Positions 53,063 through 61,172 of a stretch of DNA of 64,000 bases are shown piece after piece. A program made the position numbers and the translations under genes. The notes beneath the pieces were generated by a model that did not search any database, had not been told where the DNA came from, and saw nothing but the letters and a program-made list of their open reading frames with translations. Source of the stretch: Salinimonas chungwhensis DSM 16280 (GTDB taxonomy: Bacteria; Pseudomonadota; Gammaproteobacteria; Enterobacterales; Alteromonadaceae); contig NZ_KB899381.1 of assembly GCF_000378185.1 (NCBI RefSeq), positions 120,772 to 184,771 of the forward strand. The letters are read 5' to 3'. Positions within the stretch are counted from its first letter, which is position 1; each line of letters begins with the position of its first letter.

Positions 53063-54801
53063 TAGTTTCTCCCCGCTCTTACCAGACGCACACGTACCGC
53101 GCGGTCTTTTTTCAGAAAATTATCAACGCCTGAGGCAAAATCAATCGCCACTGAATTTTGCGCAGCATTGTTGATAACCCCATCGGCTCCCGGACGTGAG
53201 GTCCAGTACCATAGCGGCGCTTCGGTCATATTGCCGGTATTGGGGAAATACTGATCATCCACCATAGGTTCACCGTCTTTACCAAAGTGCAGCAGGCTCA
53301 TCAGCTCTTGATGGGTGGGTAATCGCCAGTCGTAAAATCCACACAGGCCTTCACTGTTTGCCGCCGAAATAAAGGCGTTGGTGTTACAGTTGGTCAGCGA
53401 GCAACTGGCCGTAGCCGGGTTTAGTGTACCGTTGACACCGCCATTGTTCTCTTCCTGATACCAGCCGTAGGTATTTTGCGTATCATGCAGACCGCCGGAG
53501 GTTGTTTTCACTTCCCAAACCAGCCCGGTTGTATTGTCGCGTACACAGGACCAGGCTGTTGCGTCGTCATCCTGTTCGTCGCCATTGCCATTGACCTTGG
53601 TAAAGTCAAAGCCGGCTGTGCCCTGCCCGGCTTTTTCGAGCATACCGGCTTTGGCGATGATATCGCCGCCGCGTTGCCCGTCCTGCCCCGCGTATTCATT
53701 TTGCTGGGTTTGCACCACCACATCAGTAGTGGCCTGAGCAGTAACGCCGGTATCATTAAGTTTCGCCGGAGCCATTGCCCGAACTTTTATATTGATCGTA
53801 TCGCTGGCAACATTTCCGTTGGCATCGGTGACATTGAGAATAATAGTGGCGCTGGTTTCTGAATCCACCTCAGGGGCGATAACAAATGTCGATAGTGCTT
53901 CGGGATTATCAATAGATAATCCATCTAACCCGGACGACTCCCAGGCGTACGTCAGCGGAAAGGCAGAAGGAACGGTGGAATCAGCTGTGCCCTCCAGCAC
54001 AATAGGTTCACCACTGAAAACGCCCTGATTGTAACCGGCGCTAATAGTAGGCGCGGTGTCTGAATCTGCCTTGACGATTAGGTTAATCGTGGCGGTATGG
54101 GTAGCATCCTCATCATCGGTTACCGTTAAGGTAAAAGTGAGATTTTGCTGTGACGACGAAATGGGCGTGACGATGTTTAGCTGCGGTTTGTCCAGTTCAC
54201 TGCCGCCGGTAACATCCACACCTTCGGTTTGTTCCCACTGCCATGCCGAAATTGGATTTTGCTGGTCTTCGGCATCGGCATCCGTACTTGCCGAACCATC
54301 CAGTGTCAATGAGACACCTGCGGCGTACTGGCCGTTATCGTCGGCAGCCGGGGATACGTCTATTACAGCATTAGGCAGGTTATTGTCCGGCATGCCGGTA
54401 ATGACCAGCGAATCGGTGCCCCTGGCGCCATCCTCCGCGGTTACCTCAACGGTCAGCGTGTACGTGGTTTGCTCTTTGAGCACCGGCAGCGTCACCGTGG
54501 CGTCGCCGACGGTATTGTCTTCCTGGGTAATGATTAACTGCGGCGCGGCTGACCAGGAATAAACCAGTGTCTGCTCGGTATCTTCGGTTTGCGCTGAAAC
54601 AGTTACTGTTGTTTGCTCATCAGCCTGAATATCAGCCCCTGCGTTAACCAGCAGTGCTGCCTGTACAGGCGCACTACTACTGCTGCTGTCACTTCCCCCG
54701 CCGCAGCCCGCCAGCAATATGCCGGCAGTCAGAAATACGGCGGTCTTCCACAAGGAGATGTTAATGCACTTGTCTTTGTTACAAGACCATTTACTAAACA
54801 T
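53062..54801 (-). CDS. Surface lipoprotein with Ig/PKD-like repeats and DUF1566 domain
   Basis: Protein of 579 residues. Lipobox LAGC with cysteine 33, followed by GGGSDSSSSS. Three PKD/Ig-like repeats of ~90-100 residues follow, for example VNAGADIQADEQTTVTVSA, then LTFTLTVTDDEDATHTATINL and ATIILNVTDANGNVASDTI. A C-terminal DUF1566 domain starts near residue 400 with NTTGLVWEVKTTSGGLHD, WRLPTHQELMSLLHFG and WYWTSRPGADG. Acidic and Asp/Thr-rich, typical of secreted marine bacterial proteins. Likely displayed on the cell surface or at the outer membrane; ligand unknown. Confidence 0.82.
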   Translation of the reverse strand: MFSKWSCNKDKCINISLWKTAVFLTAGILLAGCGGGSDSSSSSAPVQAALLVNAGADIQADEQTTVTVSAQTEDTEQTLVYSWSAAPQLIITQEDNTVGDATVTLPVLKEQTTYTLTVEVTAEDGARGTDSLVITGMPDNNLPNAVIDVSPAADDNGQYAAGVSLTLDGSASTDADAEDQQNPISAWQWEQTEGVDVTGGSELDKPQLNIVTPISSSQQNLTFTLTVTDDEDATHTATINLIVKADSDTAPTISAGYNQGVFSGEPIVLEGTADSTVPSAFPLTYAWESSGLDGLSIDNPEALSTFVIAPEVDSETSATIILNVTDANGNVASDTINIKVRAMAPAKLNDTGVTAQATTDVVVQTQQNEYAGQDGQRGGDIIAKAGMLEKAGQGTAGFDFTKVNGNGDEQDDDATAWSCVRDNTTGLVWEVKTTSGGLHDTQNTYGWYQEENNGGVNGTLNPATASCSLTNCNTNAFISAANSEGLCGFYDWRLPTHQELMSLLHFGKDGEPMVDDQYFPNTGNMTEAPLWYWTSRPGADGVINNAAQNSVAIDFASGVDNFLKKDRAVRVRLVRAGRN

Positions 54802-54828
54802 GATACCTGTCCTGCCAATTAACGGGTA

Positions 54829-55320
54829 TCAGGACATCGACTGCTGCCTTTCCAGTGCCTCACTTTGCGTAACCTGAATCGCTTCAAGTTGTTTTTTGCC
54901 TGCGGCGATATCGGTGACGTCGTAAATCATCATGCTGATACTTTCGACGGTTCCGTTAGCCGACACCAGGGGCGACAGTGTGATGTTCTGATACATATAC
55001 TGTTCGTTTCCTGTAATCGGCCGGTAGTTGGGAAACTTGAATAAATAAGGCCGTTGTTCCCAGGTCATAAACGCCCGCGTTTTAAGTTCAAAAACCGGCC
55101 GTGCTTTTTGAGCAAACCAGGTTTCGGCAATGTCAGGAAAAAGACTAAACAGCGATTTTTCACGGACTTCGCTGGGCAGCATTCCGCTATGACTTTCCAT
55201 AAACCCGTTCCATACCTTCACTTTAAACTGGCGATCCAGCACTACAATACCCACATCCACCGTCTGCAGCATGTCCATCATCCAGTGAAAGGCCTGTAGT
55301 TCTTCCAGTGTGTCAGACAT
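54829..55320 (-). CDS. PAS-domain signalling protein
   Basis: Protein of 163 residues with one PAS domain from about residue 15 (DMLQTVDVGIVVLDRQFKVK, then WNGFMESHSGM). The domain ends in LVSANGTVESISMMIYDVTD, and a short coiled-coil tail follows. No output domain, so it should work by binding a partner. Its start overlaps the stop of the receiver-CheC gene (TAATG); that protein is the obvious candidate. Cytosolic. The PAS ligand cannot be told from sequence. Confidence 0.85.
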   Translation of the reverse strand: MSDTLEELQAFHWMMDMLQTVDVGIVVLDRQFKVKVWNGFMESHSGMLPSEVREKSLFSLFPDIAETWFAQKARPVFELKTRAFMTWEQRPYLFKFPNYRPITGNEQYMYQNITLSPLVSANGTVESISMMIYDVTDIAAGKKQLEAIQVTQSEALERQQSMS

Positions 55321-56315
55321 TACATATCCTCCAGCAGATGCGCCAGCTTGGCGTTCATTGTTTCCATTGAATCTTCGGTAAACAGCAAAATCAGATCACA
55401 CCTTACGTTGTACCCTTCCAGCCCGTAGCTGAGCTCTATGGCCAGGGTCCGGCGCCATTTAAGTTGATTGGCAGAGATTATATCTGTTATTGCACGGTGC
55501 TGACCCAGCACAATAGGGTGACCCTGACTGAAATTGATGTCCAGTTGCTCAGCCAGTCCGGTCAGACAGGTACCGATTAATATGCTTGCCGCATCCATCA
55601 GTAATTCCAGCTGGATCCTGTCATCCACCTCACCCTTAACATTTAAAATACGTGCCACATCCTCAAAGCTTGAGTCACTGAGGATACATAAGGCTTCCCC
55701 CCGTACCCCGGGCCCTAAAAAACCCTGACAAACTGCACTCACTTCTTCGTGACTTTCAATGTCTGAAAGCATCATGTGCAGCTCTGATACTTCAATCAGG
55801 TTCACGTTGGGTATGGGCAAATGCACGAACACGTCCATTATGCGTGCCAGATGATCGCCCGCCCGTCCCATGGCAATATTGGTAATCTCCTGGTAACAAT
55901 CCCGGGTGGCTGGATCAAGGCGCGACGCATCAATCCCCTCGTCGCCGTCTTCGGTTAAAATCCGATGTGTTATGAGGGTTTGTTTGAGCGTGTCCGGATT
56001 AACCGGCTTTTGGATAAATTCTGCGGCGCCTAGAAAAATTACCCGCTCGTGAGCTTCAGGTTGAATATCACCAGAGATAACAATGGTCGTAACCGGCAGG
56101 TTTTCTGCCTGGATAGCTTTCAGGGTTTCGTAGCCATCAAGCTCGGGCATGTTCAAATCAAGCAACAATAAATTGCCCTTTCCCTGACGTATTAACGCCA
56201 GCGCTTCACCACCATGTCTGGCAAAATGAACCGCGACCTCCCAGTCCTGTGGCAGACTTTTAGCGACCTGCTTTCGCGCAACGAGGGAGTCATCACATAC
56301 TACAACTGAAAACAT
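55320..56315 (-). CDS. Response regulator with CheC-like phosphatase domain
   Basis: Protein of 331 residues. The receiver domain (1-120) is complete: Asp8/Asp9, phospho-acceptor Asp53 in LLDLNMPELDG, Ser81 and Lys103 in FIQKPVNP. A CheC/CheX/FliY-like domain fills the rest. Its first active-site motif QEITNIAMGRAGDHL has Glu143 and Asn146; the second, ELLMDAASILIG, keeps glutamate but has Met240 in place of asparagine. CheC-type proteins dephosphorylate CheY-P, so this may be a self-acting or partner-acting phosphatase in a two-component route. It is first of a two-gene unit with the PAS protein. Confidence 0.85.
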   Translation of the reverse strand: MFSVVVCDDSLVARKQVAKSLPQDWEVAVHFARHGGEALALIRQGKGNLLLLDLNMPELDGYETLKAIQAENLPVTTIVISGDIQPEAHERVIFLGAAEFIQKPVNPDTLKQTLITHRILTEDGDEGIDASRLDPATRDCYQEITNIAMGRAGDHLARIMDVFVHLPIPNVNLIEVSELHMMLSDIESHEEVSAVCQGFLGPGVRGEALCILSDSSFEDVARILNVKGEVDDRIQLELLMDAASILIGTCLTGLAEQLDINFSQGHPIVLGQHRAITDIISANQLKWRRTLAIELSYGLEGYNVRCDLILLFTEDSMETMNAKLAHLLEDM

Positions 56316-56450
56316 TTACCCTGCACCCTACCTGATGTTTACTCTGACGCCGTAGCTGAATACTTCCCGGCGTCAGAGCTTTGCAATTTATATTGATAAC
56401 ATTAGCGTGTATCGGCAGGTTGTCTATGAGACATAAGGTTAAATTGAATG

Positions 56451-57185
56451 TCAGCCAAATAACAAGGGCAACACAATAGCTGTCATAATGCCATTTAAAC
56501 ACAGGCCCAGACTGGCCATGGCCGCCACATCTTCGCCCATGCTTAGTGCTTTTGCAGTGCCCACTGCGTGTGCCACGGCACCTAAGGCAACGCCCTGGGC
56601 CTGTGGGTCGGTAACCTGGAAAAGTCGAAAGGTTACGGGCGCAACGATAGCTCCCACGATACCGGTTATAATCACAAACACAGCAGCCAGCGCCGGAATG
56701 CCACCAATCAATCGGCTACTCTCCATGGCTAAAGGCGTGGTTATCGATTTTGCCAGCATAGTCATCTGCAACGCCAATGGTGCATCCGCTACAAATAAGC
56801 ATACCCAGGCGAATAATGGCGCGACGATACCACCCACCGCAATGGCCAGAATCAGGCGCCAACCCAGCTGCTGTACTTTTTGCCACTGGGCATACATAGG
56901 CAGAGCCAGCGCAACAGTAGCCGGTCCCAGCAGCCAGTGTAATAACCCTGCGTATTGCTGATAGTCGCTGATACTAATATCAAGAAGCGTGGTTAGCGCT
57001 ATAACACCGGTTGCTGTGAGCAGCAGCGGATGAAGCAGTGGGTTTCCGCCAGCTCTATGGTTTATCCAAATGGCACCGGTGTAAATTGCCAGCGTAACGA
57101 CCAGCCAGATTAACCCGGTGGTGGTAGCCGTTGTTGTGATGATGGTGGTGAATTCGGCGAGCACCTGGCCGGCTGCATCAATCAT
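56451..57185 (-). CDS. lrgB: LrgB/CidB-family membrane protein
   Basis: Membrane protein of 244 residues with about eight helices. The central SITTPLAMESSRLIGGIPALAA and the C-terminal GVALGAVAHAVGTAKAL with ASLGLCLNGIMTA are LrgB signatures. LrgB with LrgA was first tied to murein hydrolase control; in several bacteria and plant plastids the fused or paired proteins carry pyruvate or glycolate. It overlaps lrgA by eight bases. Confidence 0.92.
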   Translation of the reverse strand: MIDAAGQVLAEFTTIITTTATTTGLIWLVVTLAIYTGAIWINHRAGGNPLLHPLLLTATGVIALTTLLDISISDYQQYAGLLHWLLGPATVALALPMYAQWQKVQQLGWRLILAIAVGGIVAPLFAWVCLFVADAPLALQMTMLAKSITTPLAMESSRLIGGIPALAAVFVIITGIVGAIVAPVTFRLFQVTDPQAQGVALGAVAHAVGTAKALSMGEDVAAMASLGLCLNGIMTAIVLPLLFG

Positions 57186-57570
57186 CGTTGCGACAACTCC
57201 TGGCTGATGGTTTAAAAATACGCACCGCCACCCACGCAGTCACGCCAAGGCTTAAGGCGGTACTTAAAATAATCGCGGTGGATATACTCATCAGGTAAGG
57301 AGCAATCTGCGCCCAAATCACCACAATTGCACATACTGCCGGTACAAATAAAACGCTCATATGTATCAGAAGTGGCCGGGCTCCCCGGGTTATGAAAAGT
57401 GGCGTTCGCTTCAACAATAGCAGCGCGGCCAATAATAAAAGTAAACCAAGCAGGGCGCCGGGCAACGGCAGGTTTGCCACCCGTACAACAATCTCGCCTG
57501 TCATATAACACAAAAAAAGCGCCAGTAGGCCCAGGGATTTAGAAAAAAAAGAGACAATAAGCGCGCGCAT
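57178..57570 (-). CDS. lrgA: LrgA/CidA-family holin-like protein
   Basis: Membrane protein of 130 residues with four helices. LPLPGALLGLLLLLAALLLL and the following loop with FVPAVCAIVVIWAQIAPYL are CidA/LrgA hallmarks. Works with LrgB, encoded next with an eight-base overlap. Lies 63 bases after a LytTR-type regulator gene, consistent with the known control of lrgAB by LytTR regulators. Confidence 0.9.
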   Translation of the reverse strand: MRALIVSFFSKSLGLLALFLCYMTGEIVVRVANLPLPGALLGLLLLLAALLLLKRTPLFITRGARPLLIHMSVLFVPAVCAIVVIWAQIAPYLMSISTAIILSTALSLGVTAWVAVRIFKPSARSCRNDD

Positions 57571-57633
57571 ATCTGCCTTAATTAACGCTGATAATTCGCT
57601 ATCCTACTTAATGAAAATACAGCTTGCCAGCAA

Positions 57634-58509
57634 TCAGCGGTTAAAATTTGTGACTGATTGCCAGTATGCGCTGAAATAACGCTGGCTGATTTTAAGATGG
57701 GTGTCGTTTTGCAAAACCACGTAGGCGGTTCGACACGCCCGCTGCTCGATGCATTTCACAAACGTGATATTCACCAGTTCAGAGCGACTTACCCGCTTAA
57801 ATATCTGCTGGGGCAGCCTATGGCATAATTGAGTGAGTGTTGAGCGAATCACTAAGGTTTCGTTATTAGTGTAAACGCACATGTAATCGCCGGCAGCCTG
57901 AATCCATTGAATATCATCACAGAAAACGCTGCACCACGCGTTCTCACTGCGTAATATGATCTGCCGCGGCTGACCAGATAAACCTGACTGGCATCCCAAC
58001 GCTACCTTTTCAGGGCCGATACTAAATCGCCGGGCGGTAGTTTTGACCGCATCCAGTGAGCGCTTGCGCTGCACATCTTTTATCATGCACTGTATCAGGT
58101 GTTGTATCACACCGGTTGCCTGCTGATTATTGAGGGGGCAACAAATAAAACCCTGCGCACCATTTTTAAATGCTGCCAACGCGTCATTATTACTGCCACC
58201 CAGCGCCACCACCCAGTCAGCTGTCGGCAGATTGGTGCTGGCAGCCTGACTGTCATAAAACAGTACGGTCTGATTATCGGCTCTTCCTCTTTGACTATTT
58301 ATAATCTCATGTACGTCTGGTTGGCAGCGCAGGAGGTGGTGTAATTGTGCACGCAACGCCGGGTCACCGACACTAAGAACTGCGGTTATCGCCACAGTCT
58401 CTTCAGAAAGCAAAACACCGGTCTCCGCCTTTTCCCTCTGTGCAGACAGGACACAACGCAGTGGATAAGCGCTTCTGCTACTTGACGATGACAATGGCGC
58501 GCTGTCCAT
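57634..58509 (-). CDS. LytTR DNA-binding regulator with degenerate receiver-like N-terminus
   Basis: Protein of 291 residues. The C-terminal ~100 residues are a LytTR domain: DDIQWIQAAGDYMCVYTNNETLVIRSTL-type start near residue 190, LPQQIFKRVSRSELVNITFV, and the closing LKISQRYFSAYWQSV. Residues ~40-150 look like a receiver (TAVLSVGDPALRAQLHHLL, VVALGGSNNDAL, GAQGFICCP) but lack the acidic pocket, phospho-aspartate and lysine in their usual contexts. It is probably not phosphorylated and may sense another signal. The start overlaps the stop of the DUF3718 gene, and lrgA follows, the likely target. Confidence 0.82.
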   Translation of the reverse strand: MDSAPLSSSSSRSAYPLRCVLSAQREKAETGVLLSEETVAITAVLSVGDPALRAQLHHLLRCQPDVHEIINSQRGRADNQTVLFYDSQAASTNLPTADWVVALGGSNNDALAAFKNGAQGFICCPLNNQQATGVIQHLIQCMIKDVQRKRSLDAVKTTARRFSIGPEKVALGCQSGLSGQPRQIILRSENAWCSVFCDDIQWIQAAGDYMCVYTNNETLVIRSTLTQLCHRLPQQIFKRVSRSELVNITFVKCIEQRACRTAYVVLQNDTHLKISQRYFSAYWQSVTNFNR

Positions 58510-58841
58510 TAGCGGGATGCAGTCAGTTGCTGTTTATACTTAAGCCGTCGCGCCAGAAATTTACCGGTATTAACAGCTTTACTGGCCTGTGCAAAAGCAT
58601 GGATGTCCATATTGTTACATACAAGACCTTGCTCAAGTGCACGATATGTCAGACCGCTTTTTTTCACCGCCATGTGTAACTGAAACGGTTTGTTATCTTT
58701 GATAGCAGTGCATATCTTTATCAAGTTTCTCTCCATATATGTTGGATAAGCAGCCTGAGCACTGAATGACGTTACGCCAGCGAACAAACAAAGCATACTG
58801 CTGATTGTGATGATCTTGCGTACTGAAAATTGATTATTCAT
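58509..58841 (-). CDS. DUF3718-family exported small protein
   Basis: Protein of 110 residues: signal peptide (residues ~8-30, ending SAQA), then the DUF3718 pattern NLIKICTAIKDNKPFQLHMA and LVCNNMDIHAFA with two cysteines that could pair. AGGAGA six bases before the ATG at 58841 sets the start; an open frame runs ten codons further. Basic mature protein, presumably periplasmic. Family function unknown. Translationally coupled to the LytTR gene by TAATG. Confidence 0.75.
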   Translation of the reverse strand: MNNQFSVRKIITISSMLCLFAGVTSFSAQAAYPTYMERNLIKICTAIKDNKPFQLHMAVKKSGLTYRALEQGLVCNNMDIHAFAQASKAVNTGKFLARRLKYKQQLTASR

Positions 58842-59183
58842 CTTTCTTCTCCTGACAAACCGGCAACGCACCGGGTGTACTGTTAAAGTAGTGAATAAAT
58901 CGGTTAAGACAGGAAGAATTCGTTAAATGGACTGTATATGAGATTATGCGATAAATATTATGTGATTAACGATAACTGAACGTTCTGACCTGCCAATGAC
59001 CGCAATGCGCAAATACTTTGTTACATATCCCGTTTAAATAGAAAACGTTTGAGGGGGAGACGAGCTTGCTCATTTGTTGGCTCACAGAGGCACGAGCAGT
59101 CTCGGATAGTCAGGAAGCGCAGGAGAAGAAAAGATAAAAGATGAAGGGGAACAGACGAAAGCTCCCCCAAACCGAGAAAATAT
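58842..59183. other. Gene-free gap before the unknown small protein
   Basis: A 342-base stretch between leftward genes; it should contain the promoter for the DUF3718-LytTR-lrgAB unit near 58870-58960, where the sequence is AT-rich. GGGGGAG near 59054 and CTCCCCC near 59162 could pair over ~100 bases, but nothing else supports an RNA gene. No convincing coding frame. Confidence 0.35.
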
Positions 59184-59513
59184 TTAGAAAAAACTCTCCT
59201 GGTGTACAGTGATAAACGAGCGAGTTCCCGACTTGCTGTAATCCACTTTATACTCTTTGCCATTGAGCGTTTGAATAAACACTAAGGTCTTTTCATCGCC
59301 AAATACTTCCCCACTGGTCAGGTCAACCAGCTCCATATCCATCATTTTAGCATCGCGTTTATTTTCAGGTATTTTACCTTCATAAATCTTAAGGCCGCGA
59401 AATGTTACCAATACAGCGGGCTTTTCTTCATTATTGATAATAAGCAGATCGTACTTTCTAACCTTATGAATTAACGTATTACGACCACTTACCAGAAAGG
59501 GCTTTTCTGTCAT
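59184..59513 (-). CDS. Unknown small cytosolic protein
   Basis: Protein of 109 residues I do not recognise. No signal peptide or membrane helix. It appears rich in beta strands: YDLLIINNEEKPAVLVTFRGL, then VFGDEKTLVFIQTLNGKEYKV and a final RSFITVHQESFF. No cysteines and many charged residues. GGAG seven bases before the ATG supports real translation. It stands between gaps of 100 and 340 bases on the same strand as its neighbours. Function cannot be inferred. Confidence 0.6.
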   Translation of the reverse strand: MTEKPFLVSGRNTLIHKVRKYDLLIINNEEKPAVLVTFRGLKIYEGKIPENKRDAKMMDMELVDLTSGEVFGDEKTLVFIQTLNGKEYKVDYSKSGTRSFITVHQESFF

Positions 59514-59615
59514 TTTTTTCTCCGCACAAGCTGGCTATCAGGCTAGTTGTATAAAAATCCAAAGATAGCAAATAAAATCCACCCTTGCACTTATATATGC
59601 CGATACAAAAGATTG

Positions 59616-60434
59616 CTAATTTTGTTTCAGATAGACCTGTTGAGGTGCATCCCACACAAGCCACTGATTGTTAGTAAGGTTACGAAGCACCTTGTTGCAG
59701 TTGTCTGCAGGTTGTTCACCATAATTGCATGCCTGCCCCGGCACTAACTCTGCGCGAAATAAAATTTTTCGCAACAAGGCATTTAGTCGCAATGTTTCCA
59801 CATTCGCCTTCAGGGGCAAATCTACGGTAATTCGATTAGGTTTTTGACATTGATCCGGCGCCTGTTCGTCGGATGAAGCATCACATCCACCACTGGCAAG
59901 CAAAAATGACCACCAGTTTGACGTATTGTCTGATTGTTTAAGCTCAATGCGCATAAATGTATGCCCGACCCTGGCCGACTGAAACATAGCCGGCTCATTG
60001 ACTGGCGAATCGTGAACATCATCGAGCAAATGATTTTGCGAAAAAGGCAAGCCTAGTGTAAACCGTACTGCCGAAGCACGGTTCAACAAAGTCTCGTTAG
60101 CATCCAGCTTAATTGTGGTGTCGTTGCTGTTACTGGTGCAGCGATCATGAAATTTCAATAATGCGGTGGTACTGGACTGTCCCTGCCCGGGCTCAAACGA
60201 CAGGGCCTGCCACCGTCCGCCGATTCTGACTCTTGGTTCAGATAAATAAAAAGCAAGATAATCGACATCCCAGAACTGATTATTTAGACGAATCTTAGAT
60301 CCGCAGTCGCCTTTAGCTGTAAGGTCACTGAAGGTAACGGGAATATGACCGGCAGGTTTGTTAGCAGAAAATAAATCACACCCCGTAAGCATCAGCGATA
60401 AAACAATTAAAATGACCAGGTTGGATTGGTTCAT
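59616..60434 (-). CDS. MbnP-family lipoprotein
   Basis: Protein of 272 residues with lipobox LTGC, cysteine 19. Matches to the MbnP family (the four-Cys protein of the metallo-mystery pair) are LAFYLSEPRVRI near residue 60, FTLGLPFSQNHL, EPAMFQSARVGHTFMRIEL and WWSFLLASGGCD. Cysteines at GDCGSK, HDRC, GGCD and DQC are consistent with the four-Cys pattern. MbnP binds copper and usually pairs with a di-haem MbnH peroxidase that oxidises one of its tryptophans. No such partner is adjacent: an unknown gene lies on one side and the tRNA gene on the other. Outer-membrane or periplasmic. Confidence 0.78.
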   Translation of the reverse strand: MNQSNLVILIVLSLMLTGCDLFSANKPAGHIPVTFSDLTAKGDCGSKIRLNNQFWDVDYLAFYLSEPRVRIGGRWQALSFEPGQGQSSTTALLKFHDRCTSNSNDTTIKLDANETLLNRASAVRFTLGLPFSQNHLLDDVHDSPVNEPAMFQSARVGHTFMRIELKQSDNTSNWWSFLLASGGCDASSDEQAPDQCQKPNRITVDLPLKANVETLRLNALLRKILFRAELVPGQACNYGEQPADNCNKVLRNLTNNQWLVWDAPQQVYLKQN

Positions 60435-60603
60435 GGGAAAAATATCATCTTCTTAAACTACTACTGTTATTTTAGTCTATTTCTAACCAGACAATGTAGC
60501 AAACTTCGTCGGCACAGGTATTGGCAGATACCCCGCATGTGGTATACAGGGTTAGGACTGGCATACAAATTGACGCTAAATTAACCAATCAGCACCTTCA
60601 GGC

Positions 60604-60624
60604 AAAAAACCCGCCTGCAGCGGG
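60604..60624 (-). terminator. Leftward hairpin next to the tRNA promoter
   Basis: CCCGC (60610-60614) and GCGGG (60620-60624) with loop CTGCA. Read leftward it is followed by TTTTTT (plus-strand A 60604-60609). It abuts the -35 of the tRNA promoter and would stop leftward transcripts before the MbnP-like gene. Confidence 0.5.
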
Positions 60625-60653
60625 GTGACAAGCATAAAAAAACTGCTTATACT
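60625..60653 (+). promoter_or_regulatory. tRNA-Ile promoter
   Basis: GTGACA (60625-60630), a 17-base spacer, and TATACT (60648-60653), then a GC-rich segment CGCGGC before the likely start near 60660. A GC-rich discriminator is typical of stable-RNA promoters under stringent control. Confidence 0.75.
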
Positions 60654-60708
60654 TCGCGGCACTGGTTCAATGCAATCGCTTTAATCCAGACACAAATCAC
60701 AGTTCAAA

Positions 60709-60785
60709 GGCCCCATAGCTCAGTTGGTTAGAGCATCCGACTCATAATCGGCAGGTCCCCTGTTCAAGTCAGGGTGGGGCCACCA
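60709..60785 (+). tRNA. tRNA-Ile2 (anticodon CAU, lysidine type)
   Basis: Seventy-seven bases forming a full cloverleaf with encoded CCA. The acceptor arm is GGCCCCA with TGGGGCC, the D arm holds AGCTCAGTTGGTTAGAGC, and the T arm is CCCTG-TTCAAGT-CAGGG. Anticodon CAT is at 60743-60745 in the loop CTCATAA. GGCCCC at the 5' end and the CTCATAA loop match E. coli ileX, the isoleucine tRNA whose C34 is changed to lysidine by TilS to read AUA, and not initiator or elongator tRNA-Met. Confidence 0.9.
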
Positions 60786-61113
60786 TTTTATTAAACATCT
60801 TTGTCGATAGTACACACTAACTACCATCATTACATCTTCGCTTTAGTCGGGTAAATAGTCGCTTAGGTACCGTTCTGAAAGACCTTGCAGACACGGGAAA
60901 AGAAAGAACGGACAGTTTATAGTTTCCTAACCACGCTATAACCCCATAAGCTATACGATGTATCATATTAGCTGAATCTTTAGATATCAGTTACAAGTCT
61001 TTATCAATTTGATTTTCCCACCATACTCCACATACGCAATTTTCAAAAACTCATTCGTACGACTATAAGAAATTAACCACCTGGTTTTTTTCAGGGTAAA
61101 AAAGGTGAAAAAG
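60786..61113. other. Gene-free AT-rich gap between tRNA-Ile and the IS3 remnant
   Basis: A 328-base stretch with no convincing coding frame, RNA gene or repeat of the tRNA 3' end. It is AT-rich relative to the core region. This is the point where the core genome gives way to accessory DNA. Confidence 0.5.
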
Positions 61114-61172
61114 CTGGACTTTTTAGACTTTGCTAGACACTTTTAACAGTTACAACGTAACTTCACAAAGAG

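Noticed and set aside
54056..54562. 168-codon rightward open frame
   Set aside because: It is antisense to the Ig-repeat lipoprotein gene; its Ser/Val-rich translation is the mirror of the Thr/Asp-rich sense frame.
56488..56961. 157-codon rightward open frame
   Set aside because: Antisense to lrgB; no signal of independent coding.
59021..59263. 80-codon leftward frame overlapping the end of the unknown gene at 59184
   Set aside because: Overlaps the better-supported gene by 80 bases, has no ribosome site, and the sequence shows no family resemblance.
60709..60785. tRNA-Met as the identity of the CAT-anticodon tRNA
   Set aside because: The GGCCCC acceptor and CTCATAA loop fit the lysidine-modified tRNA-Ile2 class, not initiator or elongator Met tRNA.
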